Under the pieces are notes generated by a model, which was not told the DNA's origin, made no database searches, and saw only the letters and a program-made list of their open reading frames with translations. A program made the position numbers and the translations under genes. A DNA stretch of 64,000 nt from Burkholderia sp. E7m39 (GTDB lineage Bacteria; Pseudomonadota; Gammaproteobacteria; Burkholderiales; Burkholderiaceae), in NCBI GenBank assembly GCA_001319865.1, contig BBSL01000034.1:1-64000 (forward strand), given 5' to 3'. Below, one piece after another: positions 55,476-63,915 of this stretch (position 1 is the first letter of the stretch; each line of letters begins with the position of its first letter).

Positions 55476-56581
55476 CGGCAGTCGGCTCCGCTGACGGCTG
55501 CGCGCGGCTGCGTCGGTCCTTTCCATTCGCTCCAGAACCGCGCGAGCAGCAGTACGGCGATGATCGCGACACAATCGCCCGCCAGCGCCGCGAGACCGTG
55601 GCTCAGGCCGCTCAGGCTGTGCGGCGTCGCCGTGTCGACGATCAGCGAGATCAGCGTGCCGCCGACGAAGCAAACCAGCCCCGTCTGGCCGACCTTGACG
55701 ACGGCGGGCGCCTTGCGCGCGAGGTTCGCGATGAAGCCGTTGCTGACGAGCCGGGCGGCAAGCCAGGCGATGGCGAGAAAATTGATCACGCGTTCGATCG
55801 ACAGGTTCTGTTTCAGGTGGCCGGGCAGCGGTTGGGTCAGGATGAACAGTTTGACCACGGCGAAGGCTAGCACGGCTGCAATGGCGAGTCGGGTCAACCA
55901 GCGGCCGGCTCTGGATTGCTGGACATGCTCCGGCACCGGCCGCTCACGGCACAGAATACCGATGACGAACATCAGTTGCCAGGCGAAGGGGTTGAAAGCC
56001 CAGTCGCTGACGTCGTCGATCGCGAAGAGTCTGGCTAATGGGACGGCGGCCAGCCACACGGCGATGCTCAGGCTCAGCGCGCTCAGTGGGGATTTTCGCG
56101 CGAGCGGGACGACGAATGGGACGGTGATTGCGAAGAGGACGTACATCGGCAGGACGCTCGACAGATAGGGCTGGTTTCTTAGCGTCGCGATTTCGAGTGC
56201 TTCTTTGATAGGAGCGGACGAGAACATGGGCCAGCCCGTGAGACTCACCATCGGCTGATTCAGATGCAGGCGCTGCAGGATGGCGCCTGACAGCAACGTG
56301 AGGAGCGCCGTCAGCAGGTACGCCCGGTAAATTTCCCAGCAGCGCTTGTAGAAGCGGTTGTGGGCGGCCCTTTCGCCCCGTTTGCTCAGCACCGCGCCGT
56401 AGGCCGCCGCCGACGCGTAGCCGCCCAGACAGACGAATACTTCAGCGGAGTCGCATAACGCATACGCGTGCAGCATCAGATGCTGCAACACGCTTCCCGG
56501 GATGTGATCCAGCACGATCACGATCAGCACGATCCCACGGAAAAAATCCACTTCGATTGAGCGAGGACGCGGTAGGGACAT
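55472..56581 (-). CDS. opgC: OpgC-type membrane acyltransferase
   Basis: 369 residues, about ten membrane helices; OpgC family, which succinylates periplasmic glucans. N-terminal signature RSIEVDFFRGIVLIVIVLDH with the catalytic-type FRG and DH; AYALCDSAEVFVCLGGYASA follows, and TLRNQPYLSSVLPMYVLF is mid-protein. It overlaps the tannase-family gene, so the two are probably co-expressed. OpgGH are not adjacent. Inner membrane. Confidence 0.92.
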   Translation of the reverse strand: MSLPRPRSIEVDFFRGIVLIVIVLDHIPGSVLQHLMLHAYALCDSAEVFVCLGGYASAAAYGAVLSKRGERAAHNRFYKRCWEIYRAYLLTALLTLLSGAILQRLHLNQPMVSLTGWPMFSSAPIKEALEIATLRNQPYLSSVLPMYVLFAITVPFVVPLARKSPLSALSLSIAVWLAAVPLARLFAIDDVSDWAFNPFAWQLMFVIGILCRERPVPEHVQQSRAGRWLTRLAIAAVLAFAVVKLFILTQPLPGHLKQNLSIERVINFLAIAWLAARLVSNGFIANLARKAPAVVKVGQTGLVCFVGGTLISLIVDTATPHSLSGLSHGLAALAGDCVAIIAVLLLARFWSEWKGPTQPRAAVSGADCR

Positions 56582-56716
56582 GGTGGCGCTCGGTTGGCGC
56601 TTTCGGGCGGCTTGCGGTTTTGCAAGCCAGGGCCTGGCGGGCGCTGGGGTGGGGGCTTACGTTGAGTAGGAATGGGGTTGGGGGAAACAGTTCCCCGGGG
56701 GGCGGGGAAGGGGCGG

Positions 56717-56760
56717 TTGTGCGGAGGAGGATCGAACTCCCGACCTTCGCATTGCGAATG
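56717..56760 (-). pseudogene. 3' fragment of tRNA-Ala(CGC), attachment-site remnant
   Basis: On the minus strand the sequence begins in the anticodon arm (loop TTCGCAA, anticodon CGC; 3' stem TGCGA), then variable loop AGGTC, T-arm GGGAG-TTCGATC-CTCCT, acceptor CCGCACA and A73. The 5' half (acceptor strand, D-arm) is missing: upstream bases do not pair and show no D-loop. This is what a tyrosine-recombinase crossover in the anticodon region leaves at one end of an island. Confidence 0.8.
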
Positions 56761-56852
56761 TAAAAACATAACCAGCCATTTCAACGCCAGTAGCGCCCTT
56801 CATGGATATTTGCCACAATTCTGCCACACTCACTTAGAGGAAGCGATGAACA

Positions 56853-57989
56853 ATGGCGAGTATTCGGAAACGGGGGCGATACCAATGGGAGGCTCAAGTA
56901 CGTCGGCGCGGCTATCCCGCGCAGAGCAAGACCTTTGAGACAAAGGCTGAAGCGGAAGCTTGGGCCACGATGATTGAATCGGAGATGTCACGCGGCGTGT
57001 GGGTCAGCCGCAGCGAGGCCGAGGCCACAACGCTTTACGAGGCACTGGCGCGTTACGAGGAAGAAATCTCTCCTGCGAAGAAGGGCGCGGCGCAAGAGTT
57101 GTCTGTACTCAAGGCCTGCAAGGCTGTCGATCTGGCAAAGCGTCCGTTGGCCGCGATCCGCAGCGCTGATGTGGCGAAGCTACGCGACGAGTGGTTAAAG
57201 GACTATAAGCCAGCGACAGTACTGCGCCGCCTAGCGATCTTATCCCATGTATTCAGCATCGCCCGCAAGGAATGGGGCATGGAAAGCCTTTCGAATCCGG
57301 TGGAACTGGTACGCAAGCCGCAACCCAACAACGCGCGGACGCGACGAATTGTTGCCCTCGATCCAGCAGTGGAAGCAGCAGACGCAGACGATCCCGAATC
57401 AGAACGCGGCGCGCAAGACGGCGAGCTTGAACGGGTTGTTGCTGTCAGCGGCTCGGCCCTGCTGCCATCGATCATTTGGCTGGCCGTCGAAACGGCGATG
57501 CGGCGAGGCGAAATCGTCACACTGCTCTGGGAACATGTCGATTTGAGACGCCGGGTCGCGCACTTGCCAGCCACGAAGAACGGCAGCGCTCGCGACGTGC
57601 CCTTGTCTTCTCGAGCCGTTTCAGTGCTGCAAGGTTTGAAAGACGCTCATCAAAACGCCAAAGAGGGATTAAACGATAGTGACAAGGCGGCCGGCACCAA
57701 GGAGCGGGTGTTCAATATCCGCAGCGACGCCGTCACTAGGGCCTTTGAGCGGGCAGTAGCCCGCGCCCGCAAGGCCTATGTCGAAGACTGCAAAAAAGCA
57801 AGCCAGCGGCCTGACGGGAAATTCTTGACTGACCTTCGGTTTCACGACCTGCGGCACGAAGCAACTTCCCGTATGGCGTCAATCTTCCCATTGCATGAGC
57901 TCACGAAGATTACCGGACACAAAGACCCACGCATGCTGATGCGTTACTACCATCCGCGAGCAGAAGATTTGGCGAAGCGCCTCGTATAA
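56853..57989 (+). CDS. int: tyrosine integrase of the island
   Basis: 378 residues. N-terminal AP2-like/arm-binding part (RKRGRYQWEAQVRRRGYPAQ), core-binding SAM-like domain, and catalytic domain with Arg in VETAMRRGEIVTLLWEHVD, HxxR in RFHDLRHEATSRM, and GHKDPRMLMRYYHP with the second His and the catalytic Tyr. Start ATG 56853 (MASIRKRG); a nearby ATG in another frame has a better ribosome-binding site but codes for little. It sits 93 bp from the tRNA fragment and presumably drove integration there. Confidence 0.94.
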   Translation: MASIRKRGRYQWEAQVRRRGYPAQSKTFETKAEAEAWATMIESEMSRGVWVSRSEAEATTLYEALARYEEEISPAKKGAAQELSVLKACKAVDLAKRPLAAIRSADVAKLRDEWLKDYKPATVLRRLAILSHVFSIARKEWGMESLSNPVELVRKPQPNNARTRRIVALDPAVEAADADDPESERGAQDGELERVVAVSGSALLPSIIWLAVETAMRRGEIVTLLWEHVDLRRRVAHLPATKNGSARDVPLSSRAVSVLQGLKDAHQNAKEGLNDSDKAAGTKERVFNIRSDAVTRAFERAVARARKAYVEDCKKASQRPDGKFLTDLRFHDLRHEATSRMASIFPLHELTKITGHKDPRMLMRYYHPRAEDLAKRLV

Positions 57990-57999
57990 GCCTCGGTCA

Positions 58000-59637
58000 T
58001 CAACTCCCGAAGGAGACCCGCTGTCGCTCAGCGGTACCGTCGAGGTTATAGAAGCGTTCTATCGACTCCGTCAGCCCTTCTTCAAGCTGCCGTGTGCTGG
58101 CAAAGCGAAGCTGTTGCCAGCTCTTGAGATTGAATCCTATGTCACTTTCCAATTCGTCTCCCCTTGTTTTCGAATCGGCAATTAGGATGAAGTTCTCTTG
58201 TTCCAGCCCCTTGCCTCGATTCAGCCCCATCAGATAGCCGATCTCGTGGTACACATTGCGGTTGCCAAATGTTAAATCGGCGATCAGCAGGCCGGCCCCT
58301 TCGATCACCTTGAGGATCTCGTCGTCAATGGTATAGCTGTGGCCTTTGTTGAATTTATCGATGCGGATATCGCTTAGCTTGATGTCAAGTTCATGCTTGT
58401 CGTTGATTTGCCGTACCGTCTTCTTGATAGTTTCGTAGGTCTCTTCGGTTTCCTTCCTGAAGGCCATGGAGATAAAAATTTCCCGGTGCCTCGCCATCAG
58501 AATACTCTCGAACACGCTCACCAGGCTGGCCGGATCCACCGCTTGGGTACGCCCCAAATGGTAGTGGTACCCAACGCTATCCGTGACTCCCGGCGTAAGT
58601 CGATCGATCCGGTTGGTGGTAATCCAGCGCGCAAAGGCGGGGAGCTGGTGGCCTTCGTTATGCAACGCAAAGTATAAGAACGCCACCAAAACACCATGGC
58701 AAGCGTTAGCTGCCAAATTGGGATGCGACTGATACAACGCGTTGACCTGTTGGAAGGCTTGGCGAAGGCGTGGTACCTGCTTGTCAAGCGCCACGGCGTC
58801 TTGCGCTGCCTTGACCTGATCATCACGTTCGGCGAGAAATTGCGTCAAAGTCAAGGCGAGCGAGCGGCGATTCCTCAAAGGCTTGTTAAGCGCCGTGAGA
58901 TACCGACCATCTATCTCGGCGAGTAGCTTACGCGCCAAGTAATAGCAGGGACCGAAACTGGAATTGACCCGCAATGTTTCGTCGTCAAACAATTGATCGG
59001 CGCCTGCCTCGAGGATCAGGCGCAGATTTTCCTCGGACGTAAGCGGGATCTGCTTGGCGTTGATATTGTGAAATACCACCTTCTCGAAGCGCTGGGCCAG
59101 ACTGACATCGTCGTGGAGCACTATACAAAAAGGCGTTGGCAAACTGTAAGTAGCCTCACCTGGCTTTGCCTGCTGTGCGGCACTCAGACGATGATTGCCA
59201 TCGATTCGAAAGAGCTTCAAAGATTTGTTGGCGAGTTCGTCATCAGGCAATTCGAGATACGCGAGTTTGGGGGCACTCGCCCCTCCCACCACTTCCAATC
59301 CCTTGGGCAGTTTGGTCGTCATCACCCTGACCGCTAGTCCGTCGACATTGGATCTAAAACCTTTGCCCGCGAGGATATCGGCTACCGGCGAGATACTTGC
59401 CCTCCCTTTGTAGGCGTTGAAATCGAACTGAAGTGACGCCGAGAGAATGACCTCCGGGAAAAATAGGTACTGGCGGTCTGCGAGGAAGCGCTCGATCTCG
59501 GCCTTGTGAGTATCAATTAGTGTGCGCTGATATGCCGGATCGAAGCTCGAGCAGCGCGCGAGATCTCCCAGTGGCGCCACTCCGCGAATGACAGTGAATC
59601 CGCCCAGCGAGCTATGCAATATGCCAGAGAGAATCAT
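58000..59637 (-). CDS. DGQHR/ParB-like protein with C-terminal deoxyribosyltransferase/TIR-like domain
   Basis: 545 residues, soluble. N-terminal half: SFDPAYQRTLIDTHKAEIERFL, then LFRIDGNHRLSAAQ (about 143-155) and FHNINAKQIPLTSEE, the pattern of DGQHR/DndB-like or ParB-like nucleotide-binding proteins. From about 386: REIFISMAFRKE, IRIDKFNKGHSYTIDDEI and LLIADLTFGNRNVYHEIGYL, a nucleoside-2-deoxyribosyltransferase/TIR-like fold with a candidate catalytic Glu465. ATG 59637 overlaps the hsdS stop and has a GGGAG/GAGG site. Exact activity unknown; a nucleotide- or NAD-consuming effector is plausible. Confidence 0.78.
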   Translation of the reverse strand: MILSGILHSSLGGFTVIRGVAPLGDLARCSSFDPAYQRTLIDTHKAEIERFLADRQYLFFPEVILSASLQFDFNAYKGRASISPVADILAGKGFRSNVDGLAVRVMTTKLPKGLEVVGGASAPKLAYLELPDDELANKSLKLFRIDGNHRLSAAQQAKPGEATYSLPTPFCIVLHDDVSLAQRFEKVVFHNINAKQIPLTSEENLRLILEAGADQLFDDETLRVNSSFGPCYYLARKLLAEIDGRYLTALNKPLRNRRSLALTLTQFLAERDDQVKAAQDAVALDKQVPRLRQAFQQVNALYQSHPNLAANACHGVLVAFLYFALHNEGHQLPAFARWITTNRIDRLTPGVTDSVGYHYHLGRTQAVDPASLVSVFESILMARHREIFISMAFRKETEETYETIKKTVRQINDKHELDIKLSDIRIDKFNKGHSYTIDDEILKVIEGAGLLIADLTFGNRNVYHEIGYLMGLNRGKGLEQENFILIADSKTRGDELESDIGFNLKSWQQLRFASTRQLEEGLTESIERFYNLDGTAERQRVSFGS

Positions 59638-60995
59638 GCCTCGCTCCCTTGCAATAGCTGCTGCTCGAATCGAATGCGAGCCTCTCGCCACACGGTTTCG
59701 GCATGAACACGCAAGCGTTGCGCCTCAGCCACGCGTTCATTACAGTGACTCGCAATTTCCTCCTGCCTGAGGATCGAAACGCTCGGCATTGGAATGTCAA
59801 GAAAGTCCAAACCGTCAAGTCTGTAGCGACTCGGCGTGCCTCCGCGACTGCGGGCGTACATTATTTTTCGGTAGTAAGCGGAGCGAAAGAGCCAGAGCAA
59901 AAAGACAGGGCTCCACCTGTTGTTGGTACGCAAGACAAGGAACTCAGGCGACGCAACAATCCGTCCGTCGACCGCAGGACAGAGAACAATCTTTGAGTTG
60001 AGAAGTGTCGGGCCAAGTCGGGCTATCAATAGGTCACCGGCACGGACTGGAATTAGTGAGCCGGAGATGTTCTGGCCCAGCTCAACCCGAATACTATTTA
60101 CCGAGAGAGGGCGATTCTCGAGGTCATCGATCCGTATCCAGTTGTAGAGGTCGCCGGGTGAATCCTTTGCTGGCGTCACCCGTTCACGAATAAGTTGTCC
60201 TGCATCCGCCGCTGTGATCACACCTGAAACTGCCCGCTCCAATGACAGGACCGAGTAGCGCTCGGGAGTTAGCGGCCCATTCAATTGAGAGGCCTTGACG
60301 GAAAAAACCTTCCGAGTCGATAAGTCGGTCGGTATCCCCGTTTCTTCCAGGACGATCTCATCTATAGACGCTAACAGCTCATCTGCCTTGCCAAACGCCT
60401 GATCGCGCTCAACGCGGGCGGCATCGAGTTCGGCCATCAGCGCGCGCTGCAATTTGAGCGATGGCAGCGGGATTTCCAAGAGTCGTAGCTCTTCAGCATT
60501 TACATTCGACATGCCGGCAATCTGGCGACTTACCTGATCAATCTGAATCCGGCCCGCCGGACTATTCAAGAACGCTGATACGAAGTGCGGCAAGACACGG
60601 CCGCTATCGACACGCACCCGGATTAGGTAAGACGCAAAGACCCAGTCTCCTTCCTCCTGGAATACCTCGCATTTACCGACCAACTCCTTGGAGTTCGTGC
60701 GATTGAAGAGCAAATCGCCTTTCAAAAGGCGGTAACGTCCGAGCTCAGGCTCGTCCAGCTCGATGTGCTTCAGATCCGAGAGATCCCAGCCGTTGACCTG
60801 AAGATTGTTCATGCGGATCATGGGCACGCCCAACCCACTCGTATTAGCGCGCTCGGATATCCCATACTGCACGAATGTGGCAAGCGATCCGATCGGAACC
60901 AGCGGGAAACGCGGGTTCGCGTAATGAACGCGCTTGCGCCGATCCAGCTCCTGATATTGCGGGTCGATCCGTGCGTGGCTACTCCCCCGCCTCAC
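59634..60995 (-). CDS. hsdS: type I-like specificity subunit (HsdS)
   Basis: About 453 residues with two target-recognition domains. TRD1: FPLVPIGSLATFVQYGISER to SNVNAEELRLLEIPLPSLKLQ, then a coiled-coil spacer (LMAELDAARVERDQAFGKADELLASIDEI); TRD2: LTPERYSVLSLERAVSGVI to RYRLDGLDFLDIPMPSVSILRQ with a second helix. Such proteins read a bipartite site. No ATG fits; GTG 60995 is my choice, 35 bp after hsdM. The open frame continues upstream inside hsdM, so the true start is uncertain. Confidence 0.87.
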   Translation of the reverse strand: MRRGSSHARIDPQYQELDRRKRVHYANPRFPLVPIGSLATFVQYGISERANTSGLGVPMIRMNNLQVNGWDLSDLKHIELDEPELGRYRLLKGDLLFNRTNSKELVGKCEVFQEEGDWVFASYLIRVRVDSGRVLPHFVSAFLNSPAGRIQIDQVSRQIAGMSNVNAEELRLLEIPLPSLKLQRALMAELDAARVERDQAFGKADELLASIDEIVLEETGIPTDLSTRKVFSVKASQLNGPLTPERYSVLSLERAVSGVITAADAGQLIRERVTPAKDSPGDLYNWIRIDDLENRPLSVNSIRVELGQNISGSLIPVRAGDLLIARLGPTLLNSKIVLCPAVDGRIVASPEFLVLRTNNRWSPVFLLWLFRSAYYRKIMYARSRGGTPSRYRLDGLDFLDIPMPSVSILRQEEIASHCNERVAEAQRLRVHAETVWREARIRFEQQLLQGSEA

Positions 60996-61030
60996 CGCAA
61001 AGCAAATGGCTTGCTCTGCGAGGACGGGGG

Positions 61031-63094
61031 TTAGACGAAAAAAGGTTCTTGGTCTTTCTTGAAGACCGCGTACTGCCCCAGCACCCCGCTTCCAGAAATT
61101 ATCTGGCGATGGCGCTCGCTCCAATGACCGGGCCTTTTGCCTTCGCCGGGTACCCAGTCATATTCCACCCGCCAGTCGAAAAGATCGCACCGATGCCGCT
61201 CAACACGGCGCTTTTCGGCGGTCTCCTCCAAGACCTCGATCTGATATGTTGCTCGACCGGTGGCGTCATAGCCGATGTTCTCGACCATGGCCATAAATAT
61301 GATTTCGTCGTCGCTCGGCGCCACGTCATGCACACGCTTTTCCAAGAAGACGACGCTGGATTTGACTCCGGCGCCGAAGTGTGCAAACGCAGACTGAGGT
61401 AGGCTCACGACGGCCAGTATTTGGAACCGCTCAAGTAGCCAGTCTCGCACCCCTTGCAAGCTGGCATTAGTGAGCAGACCATCGGGTAAGACTACTGCGG
61501 CCTGGCCGCCGGGCTTGAGCAACTGCCAGATACGCTCACAGTAGATGATCTCCGTCTTAACGCTGCTACGCTGTTTGGCGGACTTTTTACCTGCCTTATG
61601 GTCAGCCGTTTCGTCTTCCAGATCGTCGTCGTTCTTGCTATTTTCCTTACCGACGAATCGAGAAAGCTCATAGCTTTTCAGGTAACTGTGCAACTCATCC
61701 TTGATCACAGCACCGAACGGTGGGTTCGTTGGGATCTTGGAAAAACCCTTGCTCTCGTCGCGTACACCGCTGTCGGGATCGATACCGACGATCTTCGCAA
61801 ATGCCGCGTTTCTTCGGGCGATGACGGCGAGTGGCTCAAGAGCATCGTGGCCAATAACGTTAGTGTGACCGTCGTCATGGACGATCATGTTCATTTTGGC
61901 GACGCGCGCAATCTCTTCGTTAATTTCGATACCGAAGAGGCGCTTCTCCGCAAAGCTGTGCCAGTAGTCGAAATGCTGCTGCGTGCCCTCCTCATAGTAC
62001 TCACCAGCAAGTTTCCGCACATGGTCGAGAGCGTGCAGCAGGAATCCTCCCGATCCGCAAGCCGGATCCATCACCGTATCGTCGGCTTGAATGTCCAAAA
62101 TATGGATGGCGAAGGCAATGATGTTACGCGGAGTGAAGTACTGCCCGAAGTCACCCTTGAAAAAGCCGTCCATGAACTGCTCGAACGCAACACCCTTGGT
62201 GTCAAGGTCCGTGGCAGTGAGGTTCACGCTCTCCAAGTGGAGCACTACATTCCTAACAGTGGTGTCGTCAATCTTAATGTCGTCGTTAAAGACGTCGGGC
62301 TCCTTCAGCCGCTCGACGGCATAAAGCGCCTTAATCCGCGCGGCTAGGCGCTGCGGCGTTTCATTCGTCTTGATCTGAAAGGCGTAGGGCTCGCCTTTCT
62401 TACGTGGTGTTTTCTCGTCGCGAGTCTTCAGAAAGATTAGCTTGGTCAACTCGCCGAAAGCCATCGGAGGAGAGAGACGTCCGCCACCCCAGAGAGTTTG
62501 ATGACACTTGCGAATCGTCTTAATGAGGTCGTCGCGACTAACCGCGGCGATGTCCGGCTTGTTCGAAGCCTTGTAGTAATACTTGAAATCCTCCGGCTTG
62601 CCGTACTGAACCGGGAGGTCGGCAACGATATTGGCCTCACGCTCCAATACACCGAAACGGTCGGAGCAGTCATAGAATGCGCGGGTTTGCCCCGCAACGA
62701 CACCGATGTACTCGGCACGGAATTTGTGCGCGTGACCATTGCCGAAAGCCTGCTCAACAGACTGCTTGAATTCCGTGTCCGAAACGGCGTCGCGCTTGCA
62801 CTCGACGACTGCAAAGGGCTTGGTGCGTGCCTTGTCCCGAAAAATCACCAAATCAGCACGGTCTACCGGCGTGCGGTCAGGGACCGTAATCTCCACGCCG
62901 ATACACTCCGGCTGGTAACCGTAGCGGTAAATAAGCTCAGAATAGTAGGCGGCCCGCACCTTTTCCTCTGGATCACTCCACTTTTCGCTCCAGTTGACCG
63001 CGACGTATCGGATTTTTTCGGCTTTTCCACTCGTGATCAGTTGTAGGTGGCCATCTTTGAACGCTCTGGCCAGAAAGTCTGTACTATTCGTCAT
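61031..63094 (-). CDS. hsdM: N6-adenine methyltransferase fused to HsdR-type nuclease domain
   Basis: 687 residues. N-terminal 150 residues carry a PD-(D/E)xK-like pattern: VDRADLVIF (Asp81) and FAVVECKRD (Glu98, Lys100), as in the HSDR_N family. Then an HsdM-type helical domain (MAFGELTKLIFLKTRDEK), GDFGQYFTPRNI, SAM motif I DPACGSGGF (about 343-351) and catalytic motif TNPPFG (456-461). A C-terminal segment follows. This is the layout of BcgI-like restriction-modification subunits, where cleavage and methylation share one chain. ATG 63094 overlaps the recombinase stop. Confidence 0.9.
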   Translation of the reverse strand: MTNSTDFLARAFKDGHLQLITSGKAEKIRYVAVNWSEKWSDPEEKVRAAYYSELIYRYGYQPECIGVEITVPDRTPVDRADLVIFRDKARTKPFAVVECKRDAVSDTEFKQSVEQAFGNGHAHKFRAEYIGVVAGQTRAFYDCSDRFGVLEREANIVADLPVQYGKPEDFKYYYKASNKPDIAAVSRDDLIKTIRKCHQTLWGGGRLSPPMAFGELTKLIFLKTRDEKTPRKKGEPYAFQIKTNETPQRLAARIKALYAVERLKEPDVFNDDIKIDDTTVRNVVLHLESVNLTATDLDTKGVAFEQFMDGFFKGDFGQYFTPRNIIAFAIHILDIQADDTVMDPACGSGGFLLHALDHVRKLAGEYYEEGTQQHFDYWHSFAEKRLFGIEINEEIARVAKMNMIVHDDGHTNVIGHDALEPLAVIARRNAAFAKIVGIDPDSGVRDESKGFSKIPTNPPFGAVIKDELHSYLKSYELSRFVGKENSKNDDDLEDETADHKAGKKSAKQRSSVKTEIIYCERIWQLLKPGGQAAVVLPDGLLTNASLQGVRDWLLERFQILAVVSLPQSAFAHFGAGVKSSVVFLEKRVHDVAPSDDEIIFMAMVENIGYDATGRATYQIEVLEETAEKRRVERHRCDLFDWRVEYDWVPGEGKRPGHWSERHRQIISGSGVLGQYAVFKKDQEPFFV

Positions 63095-63672
63095 GTTCGT
63101 TCTTCACTTTTCCTTGCAGGCGCAACTTTATAGACCGTTGTGCGCGATACCTTATAACGCTCGGCAATTTGACTGACCGAGATGCTCGGGTCAGTTATAA
63201 GCCGCCTAATTTCCCGAACCTGCCGTTCATCAAGTTTCGGCTTACGGCCCCCAGCACGGCCACGTGCACGCGCGGCGGCTAATCCAGCATGCGTGCGCTC
63301 TCGGATCAAGTTGCGCTCAAATTCGGCAAGCGCGGCGAAAACGTGGAAGACCAGTCTGCCGGCGGCGGAGCTGGTCTCGACTTTCTCGCTCATGCTTTCG
63401 AAACCAATGCCACGCCGGTCTAGATCGGCGACGATGTGAATTAGATCAGGTAGGCTTCGACCTAGTCGGTCCAACCGCCACACCACGAGCGTGTCACCAC
63501 CGCGGAGTGCCTTGAGGCACTGTTCGAGTTCCGGCCGACTGGCAGATTTGCCACCTGCTGTTTCCTCATAGATCGTCACACACCCAGTTCGCGTAAGCGC
63601 ATCGCGTTGCAAATCGAGATTTTGATCATCGGTCGAGACTCGCGCATAGCCAATGCGTTGATTCATGGACAT
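63091..63672 (-). CDS. serine recombinase / DNA invertase
   Basis: 193 residues, Hin/resolvase type. Catalytic domain: IGYARVSTDDQNLDLQRDAL with Ser13, VVWRLDRLGRSLPDLI with the active-site Arg pair, and FAALAEFERNLIRERTHAGL on the E-helix. C-terminal HTH: SVSQIAERYKVSRTTVYKVA. ATG 63672 or 63666. Its stop overlaps the methyltransferase start (ATGA), so it is first in the operon. It could move the element, resolve it or switch DNA; no inverted repeats were found around hsdS. Confidence 0.92.
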   Translation of the reverse strand: MSMNQRIGYARVSTDDQNLDLQRDALTRTGCVTIYEETAGGKSASRPELEQCLKALRGGDTLVVWRLDRLGRSLPDLIHIVADLDRRGIGFESMSEKVETSSAAGRLVFHVFAALAEFERNLIRERTHAGLAAARARGRAGGRKPKLDERQVREIRRLITDPSISVSQIAERYKVSRTTVYKVAPARKSEERT

Positions 63673-63915
63673 TTACGAGACGATGAAAAATTGACGGGAA
63701 TATTAACAGAACCGTGAGGTTTTCCGATAACGCGCATGTCGCTTTTGTCGTTGTTCACAAAACCACCGTTTTCTTGACTAGCGGTTAACTTTGCATGAAT
63801 GCATCTAAGCTCGTCACCCGTTTCAAGCAGCCACGATTCCCTTGAAAATATTCATCGTTGCTCATACGATGATTTGCCCCGATTAGTTAGGGCTCGACTA
63901 ACAAGTGAGGTGACC
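63673..63915. other. 243-bp AT-rich gap, probable operon promoter
   Basis: Lies between the recombinase (-) and the next plus-strand gene. AT-rich, no gene, no tRNA sequence; probably holds the promoter of the defence-like operon and any recombinase binding sites. No clear palindrome identified. Confidence 0.45.

Noticed and set aside
56717..56800. Intact tRNA gene
   Set aside because: The 5' half is missing: no D-arm and no acceptor strand complementary to CCGCACA, so only a 3' fragment is supported.
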